Origin: a virus | Virus record (IMG/VR): IMGVR_UViG_3300031578_000343 | Coordinates: 1 to 23,401 of that record | Reading direction: 5' to 3' (one strand) | DNA: 23,401 nucleotides | Shown here: positions 1 through 6,473 of the stretch, one piece after another | Numbering within the stretch: the first letter of the stretch is position 1 | Layout of the letters: each line of letters starts with the position of its first letter | Program-made: the position numbers and the translations under genes | The notes under the pieces: model-generated | Seen by the model: the letters and a program-made list of their open reading frames with translations, nothing else | Databases searched by the model: none | What the model was told of the DNA's origin: nothing

Positions 1-2
1 GT

Positions 3-203
3 TCATGACAGACCTCGCATTGTATTCTTATCCAGTTTGTGATCTCCACAGAAATCTGTCGGATACACTGCAGACCAGCCTTCCTGTCCTTTTGGTGCAT
101 GTCTTCGGCAGCGGTAGTTGAGATAAAACATGCAGAATTTGCACACAAAAGTGTCTACTACTGCCTCTTTATCCCAGTTATCCTGGATAGTTCTCTTAGG
201 CAT
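3..203 (-). CDS. Small Cys/His-rich phage protein, putative zinc-binding
   Basis: A 66-residue protein of unknown function. It has C21-x2-C24, C32, H35, C52 and H55, a set suited to binding one zinc ion (or an iron-sulfur cluster). The segment around residues 41-55 (GW..VYPTDFCGDHK) resembles small conserved phage proteins that I have no function for. The ATG follows a strong AAAGGAGG site seven bases upstream. It is the last complete leftward gene in the window and lies 17 bases downstream of the P-loop ATPase gene, so it probably shares its transcript. Zinc binding is inferred from residue spacing only. Confidence 0.75.
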   Translation of the reverse strand: MPKRTIQDNWDKEAVVDTFVCKFCMFYLNYRCRRHAPKGQEGWSAVYPTDFCGDHKLDKNTMRGLS

Positions 204-220
204 ATCGTCCTCCTTTCTTG

Positions 221-1015
221 CTAGTATAGTTTATCATCCGTTGAGTATCCCGCCTTTTTCAGTAGCATTTTTACATCTGGCTCTTCGTTCTGTACAAACA
301 ATCCCTCCTTTCCAAGTCGAGTCCGAGCACGGAAAGTTCCATCGGACTGAGTTAAGAGTGTATACTTTATGCCCGAGCTTGTTCGTGTAGTCTGAGCATA
401 ATAGAGCTCATCAAAAAGGATAGGTACGCGCTGTTGGAGCTTACCGACAAAAAGAGGTGTGACATACAGCTTCCCTGTAACATCATCCTTGAGATTGTTC
501 TCATGAGCAATAAGAACTATGTCACATGGAAGTGTAAGGAAGTCCTTCACAGCATTCTCTATCATATACATGGCGGGGAGATAGTCATTCTCCCAAGGCT
601 GAGAGCCTGCTCGACTTCCTCCTTTTGCCGTCTTCAGAACTTGGTTCATGGCAGCAGAGGCCCATGTTGTAGCACTATCTATGGCATAAGTACCGATATG
701 TTCAAAGTACCCAGCTCTCTGCCTACGTTCATACTCCTTATCCCAAAGTCTAAAAACAGTGGGATTGAAAGGATCTTCTATCTCATAGCGAGTATCTGCC
801 AGGATCCAACCTTCCTTAATCTCATCTCTGATAGTCTTAGTCCCTCTGGGATCAAAGGAGTCAACGTGAATAGGACGACGACATGTCTTAAGGAGACGTG
901 TCTTTCCTGTACCAGAGCCTCCATAAACTAGAAATGCAGCGTGGTACTGCTGCGCCTGAGTGTTGTACATAGCACGAATGTCTGCGAATTCCTTTTTTAT
1001 GTCAAGTGGCATCAT
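221..1015 (-). CDS. RecA/AAA-like P-loop ATPase (Sak4-type candidate)
   Basis: A 264-residue ATP-binding protein. The Walker A motif GGSGTGKT is at residues 32-39. A Walker B-like hydrophobic strand ending in D113 (TYAIDSAT) follows, and IVLIAHE at 166-172 fits the sensor strand. Single-domain phage ATPases of this shape (RecA-core, Sak4-like or AAA_24-like) usually act in DNA recombination or repair with an exonuclease and a single-strand-binding protein. A Cas4/RecB-like nuclease is encoded two genes upstream in the same run, which supports a recombination role. Two adjacent ATGs are possible; a GAGG site precedes them. The exact subfamily and the absence of helicase activity are inferences. 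Confidence 0.8.
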   Translation of the reverse strand: MMPLDIKKEFADIRAMYNTQAQQYHAAFLVYGGSGTGKTRLLKTCRRPIHVDSFDPRGTKTIRDEIKEGWILADTRYEIEDPFNPTVFRLWDKEYERRQRAGYFEHIGTYAIDSATTWASAAMNQVLKTAKGGSRAGSQPWENDYLPAMYMIENAVKDFLTLPCDIVLIAHENNLKDDVTGKLYVTPLFVGKLQQRVPILFDELYYAQTTRTSSGIKYTLLTQSDGTFRARTRLGKEGLFVQNEEPDVKMLLKKAGYSTDDKLY

Positions 1016-1033
1016 TTCATCCTCACTCTTTGA

Positions 1034-1228
1034 TTAGTCCATGAAAGTAACATCTTCTGGAAGAGCAGTTACTACTCTCCCTCCCTTAAGTTCAATGATA
1101 GCCATAGTGTAATTACCAGGGCCAGAATGAAACTCTTCATAAGCTGCTCCCCATATATGAAAGTTTCCAGTAATCTGTACCCACTGTTTTGTAAGAACAT
1201 TATATATCTTTGCTGATACTTTTCTCAT
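1034..1228 (-). CDS. Small conserved phage protein, unknown function
   Basis: A 64-residue protein predicted to be mostly beta strand, with a YNVLTKQWVQ start and a GPGNYTMAIIEL centre that look like a recurring small phage protein family without known role. Its ATG overlaps the stop of the upstream nuclease gene as ATGA, so translation is probably coupled. The ribosome site GAGGATGAGAG lies directly upstream. It sits between the nuclease and the ATPase genes, so an accessory role in the same recombination step is possible but unproven. Confidence 0.75.
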   Translation of the reverse strand: MRKVSAKIYNVLTKQWVQITGNFHIWGAAYEEFHSGPGNYTMAIIELKGGRVVTALPEDVTFMD

Positions 1229-2178
1229 CTCTCATCCTCTTTATGTTGCTGTGTTATGTTGAATACCTGCTTAGCCTTAAGCACAACAGACGAAGGATCC
1301 CAGTACTCCACCTTAAAGCCAAGAGGAAGCTCATCTGCTCTTGCTATCGGATTTGGCCAAGCGATACAGAAGTCATGATACTTGCAACCAAAGTACTTGG
1401 TGCAGTTTTCTGTGTTCATCTTAAAGCACTTCATGACTACATCACTTTCATGATGGAGCTCAAGTCTCTTGAAGTCCTCTTCTATCTCCTCTATCCATTC
1501 TATAGTATTCCAGTACCACACTTCCATGGACTGAAGAGTTCGTCGGGCAGGAACACGAACGAACTGGATATTCTTCTTACCAAAGATAATTCCATTGATC
1601 TCTACTCCCCACACCTTCTCAGGAGGAAAGATACAATAGAGGACATGATTATAGACTCCAGTCTGAACCTTTAGTGCCCACTGGTCTGTCCAAGGTCTAC
1701 TGAGCTGGGAACCTGTCTTATGCTCACGACTCTTGATTCCATCCGCTGTTTCAAGAATAGAATCCATTCTGAAGTGGAGCACTATTCTATCTGTAAGTGA
1801 TACAGTTCCAGCTATCTCAGTATACAGAACCTTGAATTCTTCACGTTTATACTCTATTACATACTCCATCAGAGCCTTAAGAGCCATCGCTGGTGTCTTT
1901 GGATGATTAGCATCATCGAGAATATCTGGAAAGAACTGTCGATAGTACGTATGAAGCTTGGTGTATGCTCCTAGGACCGAGACATCTCCATAACCATGTA
2001 AGAGAAGATGCTCCTGTGCGATATGTATAGCAGTTCCAAACTCAAGATGTATGTTCGACTTTTCAGGTTTCCAGCCGAGTACAAACTCAAAGAAGTATGC
2101 ACGAGGGCAGTCCATGTAGGCTTGGATCTTATTTGCATCGTGGATCTTCCAAGTGTTATGCGGGATTAGATGCATCAT
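1225..2178 (-). CDS. Cas4/RecB-like PD-(D/E)XK nuclease with putative Fe-S cluster
   Basis: A 317-residue protein of the PD-(D/E)XK nuclease superfamily. Visible landmarks are an N-terminal YMDCPRAYFFEF segment with C24, an FGTAIH segment with H52, D139, E152-H-K154 (the E-x-K catalytic pair) and the QTGVY motif at 172-176. C251, C259, C265 and C271 lie near the C-terminus. One N-terminal cysteine plus three C-terminal cysteines is the arrangement that holds a 4Fe-4S cluster in Cas4 and AddB-type nucleases. The likely role is a 5'-3' or 3'-5' DNA exonuclease in phage recombination or replication, paired with the downstream P-loop ATPase. No cas genes are near, so CRISPR adaptation is not implied. 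The second ATG (2175) is better spaced from AGGAGG and may be the true start. Confidence 0.85.
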   Translation of the reverse strand: MMHLIPHNTWKIHDANKIQAYMDCPRAYFFEFVLGWKPEKSNIHLEFGTAIHIAQEHLLLHGYGDVSVLGAYTKLHTYYRQFFPDILDDANHPKTPAMALKALMEYVIEYKREEFKVLYTEIAGTVSLTDRIVLHFRMDSILETADGIKSREHKTGSQLSRPWTDQWALKVQTGVYNHVLYCIFPPEKVWGVEINGIIFGKKNIQFVRVPARRTLQSMEVWYWNTIEWIEEIEEDFKRLELHHESDVVMKCFKMNTENCTKYFGCKYHDFCIAWPNPIARADELPLGFKVEYWDPSSVVLKAKQVFNITQQHKEDER

Positions 2179-2503
2179 AGGCCTCCTTCCTTAACCATTC
2201 AATAGTCTGATCCCTCAGCTCACCGGCGGTAGAGAGGATGTAGTCAAGCAATACATCCATTCTGGAAAATCTATTATGATAAAGGGCAGGCAAAGACTTT
2301 TCATACTTCGGCCAGTCCGTTCTATTCCTCATCTCCTTTAGTACAAGCCATGGATGGGCGGCGTAGTCAGGATTAGTGCCATCTTTACGCCACAGCCCCA
2401 ATAGCTCATGCAGTTCGCGGTTCTTGCCCTTGCTTTCCCACATATCCCTATGTGTTGCCTCAAGATTATTCATAGCGATAACTTTATCCAATTCACTTTC
2501 CAT
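2156..2503 (-). CDS. Hypothetical phage protein, charged and mostly helical
   Basis: A 115-residue protein that I do not recognise. It is charged and mostly helical by composition, with no cysteine cluster or membrane segment. The start was chosen at the ATG at 2503 because GAGGAGG lies seven bases before it. A longer reading from a GTG at 2518 would put this ribosome site inside the gene. It overlaps the upstream gene by 11 bases and the downstream nuclease gene by 23, so all three are probably on one message. Confidence 0.7.
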   Translation of the reverse strand: MESELDKVIAMNNLEATHRDMWESKGKNRELHELLGLWRKDGTNPDYAAHPWLVLKEMRNRTDWPKYEKSLPALYHNRFSRMDVLLDYILSTAGELRDQTIEWLRKEAYDASNPA

Positions 2504-2738
2504 CAGTAGCCTCCTCACGCGTGGTCTCCATCATTCTGATAACAGCATCAACAGCCTCCATAGGATCATCGTAAGGGTCTGTCCAGCCATATGGCTTAGC
2601 GTCTGAGATATATGCCTTATACTTCGGCTTTCCATTCTCCACATAAGACTCCCGCTCCATTTTTAAAACTTTCACAGTGCCATGAGGATAGGCCGCAAGC
2701 CTCTTCCACGCTTTGTTCTCATCTGCTTTAGTCGCCAT
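2493..2738 (-). CDS. Hypothetical phage protein
   Basis: An 81-residue hydrophilic protein of unknown function. The segment KPYGWTDPYDDPMEAVDAVIRMMET (residues about 48-72, with an acidic turn and a following helix) is its most distinctive part. A GAGGTGAAGGAAA ribosome site precedes the ATG, and the gene start overlaps the end of the upstream gene by 11 bases. No catalytic motif was seen. It belongs to the same tightly overlapped run of small early genes. Confidence 0.7.
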   Translation of the reverse strand: MATKADENKAWKRLAAYPHGTVKVLKMERESYVENGKPKYKAYISDAKPYGWTDPYDDPMEAVDAVIRMMETTREEATDGK

Positions 2739-2922
2739 TTTCCTTCACCTCCAGTTCTTCTTTATAGACGATTGTGTCTATGATTCTTGCCACAATTCTC
2801 ACACTTCCTTTCTCTATCCGCACATGATCTATGTGCAGAGAGTAATGTCCCGCAGGAAGAAACGCTATATGGGTACTTTCAACTGTGAGAAACACCTTTT
2901 GACTTCGATTCCTTCCGCTCAT
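2728..2922 (-). CDS. Hypothetical beta-rich phage protein
   Basis: A 64-residue protein whose alternating hydrophobic pattern (KVFLTVEST, HYSLHIDHVRIE, VRIVARIID) suggests a small beta sheet or barrel. Its function is not recognised. The ATG overlaps the upstream stop as ATGA (2919-2922), a sign of coupled translation, and GAGGTGAAAG precedes it. There are no cysteines and no membrane segment. Confidence 0.7.
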   Translation of the reverse strand: MSGRNRSQKVFLTVESTHIAFLPAGHYSLHIDHVRIEKGSVRIVARIIDTIVYKEELEVKENGD

Positions 2923-3119
2923 TCTTTCACCTCCTCTATTTTATGGTTATCCTTCTCTCCGTTGAAGTAAGCCTTCATATGCCTAAATGTTGTATCATAC
3001 TTCCTAGCAAGTACAGCAGTGAAGATATGGTGTGCCTGTGCAGAGCAAGTACATTTTATATGCGTCTTTAGTGTGCTGACTTCTCCTTGATAGTTGAAGG
3101 TGCCTACAAAGAAGTTCAC
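2919..3119 (-). CDS. Hypothetical phage protein, GTG start
   Basis: A 66-residue protein of unknown function. I place the start at the GTG at 3119: it lies five bases after a strong AAGGAGG, and its first bases overlap the upstream stop as GTGA. A longer reading from 3140 would swallow the ribosome site. The protein has a CTC pair (about residues 23-25) and two histidines soon after, then a basic helix. The N-terminal half (NFFVGTFNYQGE) looks like beta strand. Confidence 0.65.
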   Translation of the reverse strand: MNFFVGTFNYQGEVSTLKTHIKCTCSAQAHHIFTAVLARKYDTTFRHMKAYFNGEKDNHKIEEVKE

Positions 3120-3283
3120 TTTACCCTCCTTATAAACCACCTATTACATTGCTCAGTGCTCTTCGGACGATAAGCTTGCTTTACATCTTTGTCACCTTGG
3201 TTAGATAATTTTAGACTACAAAATATAATGAATATGAAGAACATAATAACGATAGTAGCGAGTGTTAAGATAATGACAAGCAT
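3116..3283 (-). CDS. Small single-pass membrane protein
   Basis: A 55-residue reading frame starting at ATG 3283 and ending at TGA 3116. It begins with about 23 hydrophobic residues (MLVIILTLATIVIMFFIFII onward to C22) followed by a charged, soluble tail. This fits a single transmembrane segment with the tail on one side of the inner membrane. The ATG overlaps the upstream stop as TAATG, GGAGGAG stands just before it, and its own end overlaps the next gene as GTGA. This gap-filling position and both junctions argue that it is real. Its function is unknown; small early phage membrane proteins often alter host envelope processes, but that is only a possibility here. Confidence 0.7.
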   Translation of the reverse strand: MLVIILTLATIVIMFFIFIIFCSLKLSNQGDKDVKQAYRPKSTEQCNRWFIRRVK

Positions 3284-3453
3284 TAGTCTCCTCCTTCCTT
3301 GTTAGAAACACTTGGTTCCACAACAACCCAGCTTCGAGAACACTTAGGACATACATACTGTATACTACCAAGCATAGGAAAATCCCTTGCATCATCCCAC
3401 TTGCAGAACTTACAGATAACTCCAGTCTTAGTCTTAGGTGGTTCTAAGCTCAT
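3283..3453 (-). CDS. Small zinc-ribbon protein
   Basis: A 56-residue protein with C14-x2-C17 and C35-x2-C38, the classic four-cysteine zinc ribbon. The second knuckle YVCPKCSRSW is typical of rubredoxin-like and nucleic-acid-binding ribbons. It may touch DNA, RNA or polymerase; nothing more specific can be said. The start is uncertain. ATG 3453 has a close GGGAG before it and leaves the 23-bp palindrome outside the gene. The upstream ATG 3483 lies inside the palindrome, adds ten residues and has no ribosome site. The gene follows the DNA ligase gene directly. Confidence 0.7.
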   Translation of the reverse strand: MSLEPPKTKTGVICKFCKWDDARDFPMLGSIQYVCPKCSRSWVVVEPSVSNKEGGD

Positions 3454-3462
3454 TATCTCCCG

Positions 3463-3485
3463 CTTTGGTAAATAATTTACCATAG
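3463..3485 (-). repeat. 23-bp dispersed palindrome, copy 1
   Basis: One of seven related sites. Arms are CTTTGGTAAAT and ATTTACCATAG around a central A, with one mismatch to perfect symmetry. It lies between the ligase stop and the zinc-ribbon gene and includes a potential ATG. The flanking CG is on the low-coordinate side, as in copies 2 and 3. Confidence 0.85.
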
Positions 3486-4346
3486 TTATTGTGGTAGATC
3501 CATAATCTCTACAACTACTGGGAATCTTGGAACCCCACGAGCATGGGTGAGATGCTGGTACTTGACTCTGGCATACTTCCCAATGAGAGCATCCTTAGTC
3601 TTCCATAGTTCCTGTCTCGCATCTCGTGTAAGCAGCGACCCACTTCCCACATTAAAGATCGTGCTATCACTTCCTTTGCATCTAAGGGCACCAAGTGATC
3701 CTTTCGGAGCACCCTCAATAGATATCTCTTCTTCATAGCCAACGATCTCATATATGTCCTCCTTCCTTGGCTTGAATTTCATCATCTGTGTACTCCGCTT
3801 GCGAACATAGGGTGCATGACTATCTCGAATGACGAAGCCTTCATAGCCTCTCTCTATATAGTTATCTAACTTCCACATGATTTCATTTATTGTCCAAACA
3901 AACTGGTTTGGTACTATCTGGATTGGCCCAAGCCATCTTCCTATATGCTTGTAGTTTATAGTATGGAGTAGGTTGTTTGTTCTCTCCACCTGAGATCCTA
4001 CTGAAATGAGATCGAAGATATGGTACTCCATATAAGTGGAGTCTGGATGCATATTTACTTCTCTCGATACAATACTATGTATAGCCTCATGTGGTGCGCC
4101 AGGGATGTATAGCTCTCCATCAAACTCCACATCGCGGAGGTGCAAACTGCTCAATGCAGCGTTGACGTGAGGAACGGATACAATCTCGTTCTCCTCTGAA
4201 GACAACAGAACAACGTTCCCCTGAGAGTCTATACATCCCCGACATCTATCACCATCCAACTTAGGTTGAATAAGGTATGGAGCCTTCCACTTGGTGAGGC
4301 GACTCTCCTCGAATGGATAGCAAAGTTGTATTCCTTTTCTACTCAT
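3486..4346 (-). CDS. ATP-dependent DNA ligase, minimal form
   Basis: A 286-residue ATP-dependent DNA ligase that seals nicks during phage replication or repair. The nucleotidyltransferase motifs are in order: motif I PKLDGDR with the AMP-accepting lysine K29, FDGELY at 75-80, YHIFDL at 108-113 (motif III), EGFVIRD at 169-175 (motif IV) and MKFKPRK at 189-195 (motif V). The remaining C-terminal part fits the OB-fold domain. There is no extra N-terminal DNA-binding domain, so it is the short viral type. Its start overlaps the stop of... the downstream ORF order is tight: the upstream small gene ends at 4343 and overlaps the ligase start by four bases (ATGA). Confidence 0.92.
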   Translation of the reverse strand: MSRKGIQLCYPFEESRLTKWKAPYLIQPKLDGDRCRGCIDSQGNVVLLSSEENEIVSVPHVNAALSSLHLRDVEFDGELYIPGAPHEAIHSIVSREVNMHPDSTYMEYHIFDLISVGSQVERTNNLLHTINYKHIGRWLGPIQIVPNQFVWTINEIMWKLDNYIERGYEGFVIRDSHAPYVRKRSTQMMKFKPRKEDIYEIVGYEEEISIEGAPKGSLGALRCKGSDSTIFNVGSGSLLTRDARQELWKTKDALIGKYARVKYQHLTHARGVPRFPVVVEIMDLPQ

Positions 4347-4567
4347 AACTTTATCTCCCCTCTTGGGAAATAGTGCTTACACTTCTCAAACTTCTCTTCT
4401 TCATAGATGAATGCCCACATCGGACCAAACAGCTCCATAGCTTTTGCTCTTGCTACAGCGTAAGTAACAGCCTCAATCTTAACATAACCATCTGGATGAA
4501 TGTTATCACTTGCAGGATGAGGCTGTCGTCGGAACCTCTGACCAAATGTGACATAGAAGTTAGGCAT
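4343..4567 (-). CDS. Small conserved phage protein, unknown function
   Basis: A 74-residue protein beginning MPNFYVTFGQRFRR. It contains HPDGYVKIEA, ARAKAMELFGPMWAFIY and a final YFPRGEI. The YVTFG start, the HPDG turn and the FGP.WAF segment are shared by many small phage proteins of no known role. The start is chosen at 4567, overlapping the stop of the upstream gene by eight bases; an ATG at 4588 would add seven residues. No strong ribosome site precedes either, so coupling to upstream translation is likely. It is followed directly by the ligase gene through an ATGA overlap. Confidence 0.7.
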   Translation of the reverse strand: MPNFYVTFGQRFRRQPHPASDNIHPDGYVKIEAVTYAVARAKAMELFGPMWAFIYEEEKFEKCKHYFPRGEIKL

Positions 4568-4703
4568 CTCTAATAACCAGTTCATCATCTAAAAGGAAGT
4601 GCTCCAATTTATAATAGTAGTTGTCATCTGCAACTCTTATCAAGGTAACTTCCTGATCGTCTGGCATATTCTTTATAAGCTCCTTCAACTCTCTCCAGGT
4701 CAT
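4560..4703 (-). CDS. Small acidic phage protein
   Basis: A 47-residue protein starting MTWRELKELIKNMPDDQEV, then a short beta-rich half (TLIRVADD, YYYKLEHF) ending LVIRDA. The pattern of a first helix (WRELKELI) followed by N-x-P-x-D and a strand is common in small phage proteins that fold as a helix plus sheet, but I cannot assign a function. The ribosome site GAGGAGAATAAC lies just before the ATG and includes the stop of the upstream gene. It fills an otherwise empty stretch and overlaps the next gene, which supports it. Confidence 0.65.
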   Translation of the reverse strand: MTWRELKELIKNMPDDQEVTLIRVADDNYYYKLEHFLLDDELVIRDA

Positions 4704-4704
4704 G

Positions 4705-4878
4705 TTATTCTCCTCTATGATTAATCTCTACCTCAATAAAGTCAGGAGGATTCACCATCGTCTTGTTGATATAAAATCCTCCATTCACATCTGATCCAGG
4801 TTTACCGAAAGTGTAGTGATGATAGATCCTGTACTCACTGCCACTCTTATCAAGCTTTGCGACTATTTTGAGAGTCAT
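4705..4878 (-). CDS. Small hypothetical phage protein
   Basis: A 57-residue protein that I do not recognise. It is beta-rich (LKIVAKLD, YRIYHHYTFG, FIEVEI) with a GGFYINKTMVNPP segment. GGAGGGAAGGAC precedes the ATG and the start overlaps the upstream stop as ATGA. It ends one base before the start of the next small gene. These tight junctions and the good ribosome site argue that it is translated. Confidence 0.65.
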   Translation of the reverse strand: MTLKIVAKLDKSGSEYRIYHHYTFGKPGSDVNGGFYINKTMVNPPDFIEVEINHRGE

Positions 4879-5219
4879 GTCCTTCCCTCCTGTACCTTCT
4901 TTATCTCCTCAGCTGTTGGCTGCATCTTATAAAAAGACATAGCCGCAAAGTGCGCAATCTTAGCCATATCTCTAAGGCTCTCCAGTCTACCACGACTACT
5001 GTTGTTTATTCTACTAGCGTAGCGTTTAACACAGTCCATACACTGAGATGGAGTCCACTCTTCCACCAGATCAGTTGGAGCATCTCCATACTGAGGTATT
5101 GTATACTTGTCTATGTGACCTTCGACTACTCTAGCGAATTGATAGAACTCTACCTCTCTCTTACTCCAATGGTGAACATTCATACCTTCACCATATACGC
5201 ACTTACTATAGTCTACCAC
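4875..5219 (-). CDS. Hypothetical helical phage protein
   Basis: A 114-residue protein starting with GTG, five bases after GGAGGT. It has a C-x2-C pair (QCMDCVKRY, around residues 60-63) and a helical C-terminal half with RLESLRDMAKIAHFAAMSF. That C-terminal helix loosely resembles all-alpha nucleotide-modification-associated (DUF1599-like) phage proteins, but the match is from memory and weak. It is the first gene after the 5272-5303 terminator, so it begins a new transcription unit or depends on read-through. Confidence 0.65.
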   Translation of the reverse strand: MVDYSKCVYGEGMNVHHWSKREVEFYQFARVVEGHIDKYTIPQYGDAPTDLVEEWTPSQCMDCVKRYASRINNSSRGRLESLRDMAKIAHFAAMSFYKMQPTAEEIKKVQEGRT

Positions 5220-5256
5220 AGAACACCTCCATGCACATTGTTAGTAAAAAACCACA

Positions 5257-5262
5257 ATTATA
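5257..5262 (-). promoter_or_regulatory. Possible -10 box TATAAT without a clear -35
   Basis: A perfect TATAAT on the minus strand lies between the terminator and the GTG of the next gene. The hexamer 17 bases upstream (CGCTCC) does not match -35. It could restart transcription after the terminator, but the support is weak. Confidence 0.3.
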
Positions 5263-5271
5263 GCGAAAGAG

Positions 5272-5303
5272 AAAAAAAGGGAGCGTTTTGTCCAGACGCT
5301 CCC
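5272..5303 (-). terminator. Rho-independent terminator
   Basis: On the minus strand the stem GGGAGCGT / ACGCTCCC (8 bp, 9-base loop) is followed directly by seven T residues. It lies 20 bases after the stop of the 5323-5673 gene, so it ends that gene's transcript. This is the clearest intrinsic terminator in the window. Confidence 0.9.
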
Positions 5304-5322
5304 GAACTGGAATATCTGCGGC

Positions 5323-5673
5323 TTAGCCTTGGCCGCTGATCTTGGCGCGCAAGGCAGCGAAGGCGGCTTCCTGCTCTTCCGGCGACATCTTTGACAGCTT
5401 CGCAGCCATAGCGGCGACAGGATCAACCACTCGATCCACAGTCACACCAGGCTTGAAGGTGTCGTACTTGGTCTGGATCTCATTAGGCGCGAGACCTGCT
5501 TCGATGCACCTACGAATTCCAGACTGAATCCCGACCTTGGTATTGGCGAGATAGTTACTGAAGACAACATCGTCTCCAAACTTCACGATCGCATCAGCTG
5601 CGTCGTCGCCTAGGTCGACCAGAATTGTTGCTTCCTTCCCCAACTTTGGTACTTTTGCGGTAACTTCGATCAT
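5323..5673 (-). CDS. Small phage protein with its own promoter and terminator
   Basis: A 116-residue protein of unknown function. It is beta-rich at first (MIEVTAKVP, ATILVDLG), then contains DAIVKFGDDVVFSNYLAN, a helix with RRCIEAG, a FKPGVTVDRVVDPVAA segment and a final acidic helix KMSPEEQEAAFAAL. Proteins of this make-up recur in phages, but I know no proven role. The start is ATG 5673, seven bases after AGGAGGT; a longer ORF to 5715 lacks a site. It has a consensus promoter upstream and a strong terminator downstream, and is visibly more GC-rich than its neighbours, which suggests separate high expression. The protein may be a distant relative of the 10444-10758 product. Confidence 0.8.
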   Translation of the reverse strand: MIEVTAKVPKLGKEATILVDLGDDAADAIVKFGDDVVFSNYLANTKVGIQSGIRRCIEAGLAPNEIQTKYDTFKPGVTVDRVVDPVAAMAAKLSKMSPEEQEAAFAALRAKISGQG

Positions 5674-5733
5674 TCTCTTACCTCCTCTTGTTAGATGTTT
5701 ACTGTCAGAAAACACTCGACCATTGTAGCAAAC

Positions 5734-5762
5734 ATGGTATCATGGAAATGAAAAGTTGTCAA
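5734..5762 (-). promoter_or_regulatory. Sigma-70-like promoter
   Basis: On the minus strand TTGACA (5757-5762) is followed after exactly 17 bases by TACCAT (5734-5739). It points at the 5323-5673 gene with about 60 bases of leader. The stretch TTGACAACTT is shared with the promoter at 9709-9737. Confidence 0.7.
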
Positions 5763-5801
5763 TACCTTGTTGCCTACGCATGGTCACCTTTTGTTTTTTG
5801 T

Positions 5802-5975
5802 CTATACCTCCTTTCTATCAATCGCCGCTTCTTCTCGCCGCCGTATATACTTTGTATATCGGCAAGATGAGCAATCACAGTTCCCCTCATCATCTTTATT
5901 ATAGGGAGCTCCATGATCATGAATACTTGGTTCGTTAGGATCGCGTCCTGGAAAGTCTCGATGGTTACCTGTCAT
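5802..5975 (-). CDS. Small Cys-rich hypothetical protein
   Basis: A 57-residue protein from ATG 5975 to TAG 5802. It starts MTGNHRDFPGRDPNEPSIHD and has a C-x-C-x2-C cluster (GNCDCSSC, residues 33-38), then a basic helix YIRRREEAAIDRKE. The cysteines and histidines could hold a metal. GGAGA lies about ten bases before the ATG. It is the last gene of the leftward run that starts near 9033, and it ends about 40 bases before the next promoter. Its function is unknown. Confidence 0.65.
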   Translation of the reverse strand: MTGNHRDFPGRDPNEPSIHDHGAPYNKDDEGNCDCSSCRYTKYIRRREEAAIDRKEV

Positions 5976-6021
5976 ATGTTCTCTCCTTTCTGCCGTTGAT
6001 AGAGCACTTGACTGTGACGAG

Positions 6022-6222
6022 TCATATAGGTTCTCCTGCTTCTCTCAAGCGCTTCACATACTTAATAAAGGCCTCAGTAACATGAGGATCTAGAGCGACT
6101 TTATCATAACAGTATTTTGTGCCGAGTCTACCATTCGCAGCAAGAATAATCTGATAGCCGTCAAACCCTGCATACAGACCATCGCCGAGATACTGCTCGT
6201 GCGTAAGACCATTATCACTCAT
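6022..6222 (-). CDS. Small conserved phage protein, unknown function
   Basis: A 66-residue protein with GLYAGFDGYQIILAANG near the start and VALDPHVTEAFIKYVKRLREAG at the end. The AGFDGYQI strand followed by ALDP and a helix is a pattern I have seen in many small phage proteins of unknown role. The start is ATG 6222, four bases after a GAGGAGG that lies inside the end of the upstream gene. An upstream ATG in frame has no ribosome site. No metal site or membrane segment was seen. Confidence 0.7.
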   Translation of the reverse strand: MSDNGLTHEQYLGDGLYAGFDGYQIILAANGRLGTKYCYDKVALDPHVTEAFIKYVKRLREAGEPI

Positions 6223-6223
6223 A

Positions 6224-6388
6224 CTATGCCTCCTCAATGGTAATCTTAATCGCCTTAGGAACTGAAGGTCCTAAGTAGTTTCGCATAACATAGACAGAAA
6301 ACACTGCGACATTTGACTTTAAGGTTTTGTAGCAAACTGAGTGTTTCTTTGGTGCCTTTACGTCGAGAATGATTTCTTGCTTTTCCAT
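6224..6388 (-). CDS. Small beta-rich phage protein
   Basis: A 54-residue protein from ATG 6388 to TAG 6224. It begins MEKQEIILDVKAPKKHSVCY, then has VAVFSVYVMRNYLG and ends KAIKITIEEA. The VYVMR..LG..P..I.ITI pattern belongs to a common small phage protein family without known function. AAAGGAGGTGAAGAAG precedes the ATG, and the gene's end carries the ribosome site of the next gene. Another frame starting at 6473 runs through nearly the whole of this gene. I regard the 54-residue reading as real on family resemblance and fit with the next gene. Confidence 0.7.
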   Translation of the reverse strand: MEKQEIILDVKAPKKHSVCYKTLKSNVAVFSVYVMRNYLGPSVPKAIKITIEEA

Positions 6389-6473
6389 TCTTCTTCACCT
6401 CCTTTGGGTTAAACTTGAAAAATACCTCTTGATCGTTATTGTCCCACATCTTAAGTAGGTATAGTTGTGTCAT
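6255..6473 (-). CDS. Uncertain overlapping ORF
   Basis: A 72-residue reading frame starting MTQLYLLKMWDNNDQEVFF with a strong AAGGAGG six bases before its ATG, so translation start here is credible. From residue 29 on it overlaps the 54-residue gene (6224-6388) in another frame, and that part (KNGKARNHSRRKGTK and beyond) looks like shadow sequence. Perhaps only the first 25-30 codons matter, or an indel removed an earlier stop; the T run near 6427-6431 is a candidate place. It could also be a true overlapping gene. Confidence 0.35.
   Translation of the reverse strand: MTQLYLLKMWDNNDQEVFFKFNPKEVKKNGKARNHSRRKGTKETLSLLQNLKVKCRSVFCLCYAKLLRTFSS

Noticed and set aside
5721-5792. A 12-codon frame MRRQQGIDNFSFP near the 5734 promoter
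   Set aside because: Too short, spans the promoter itself, and shows no attenuator structure.
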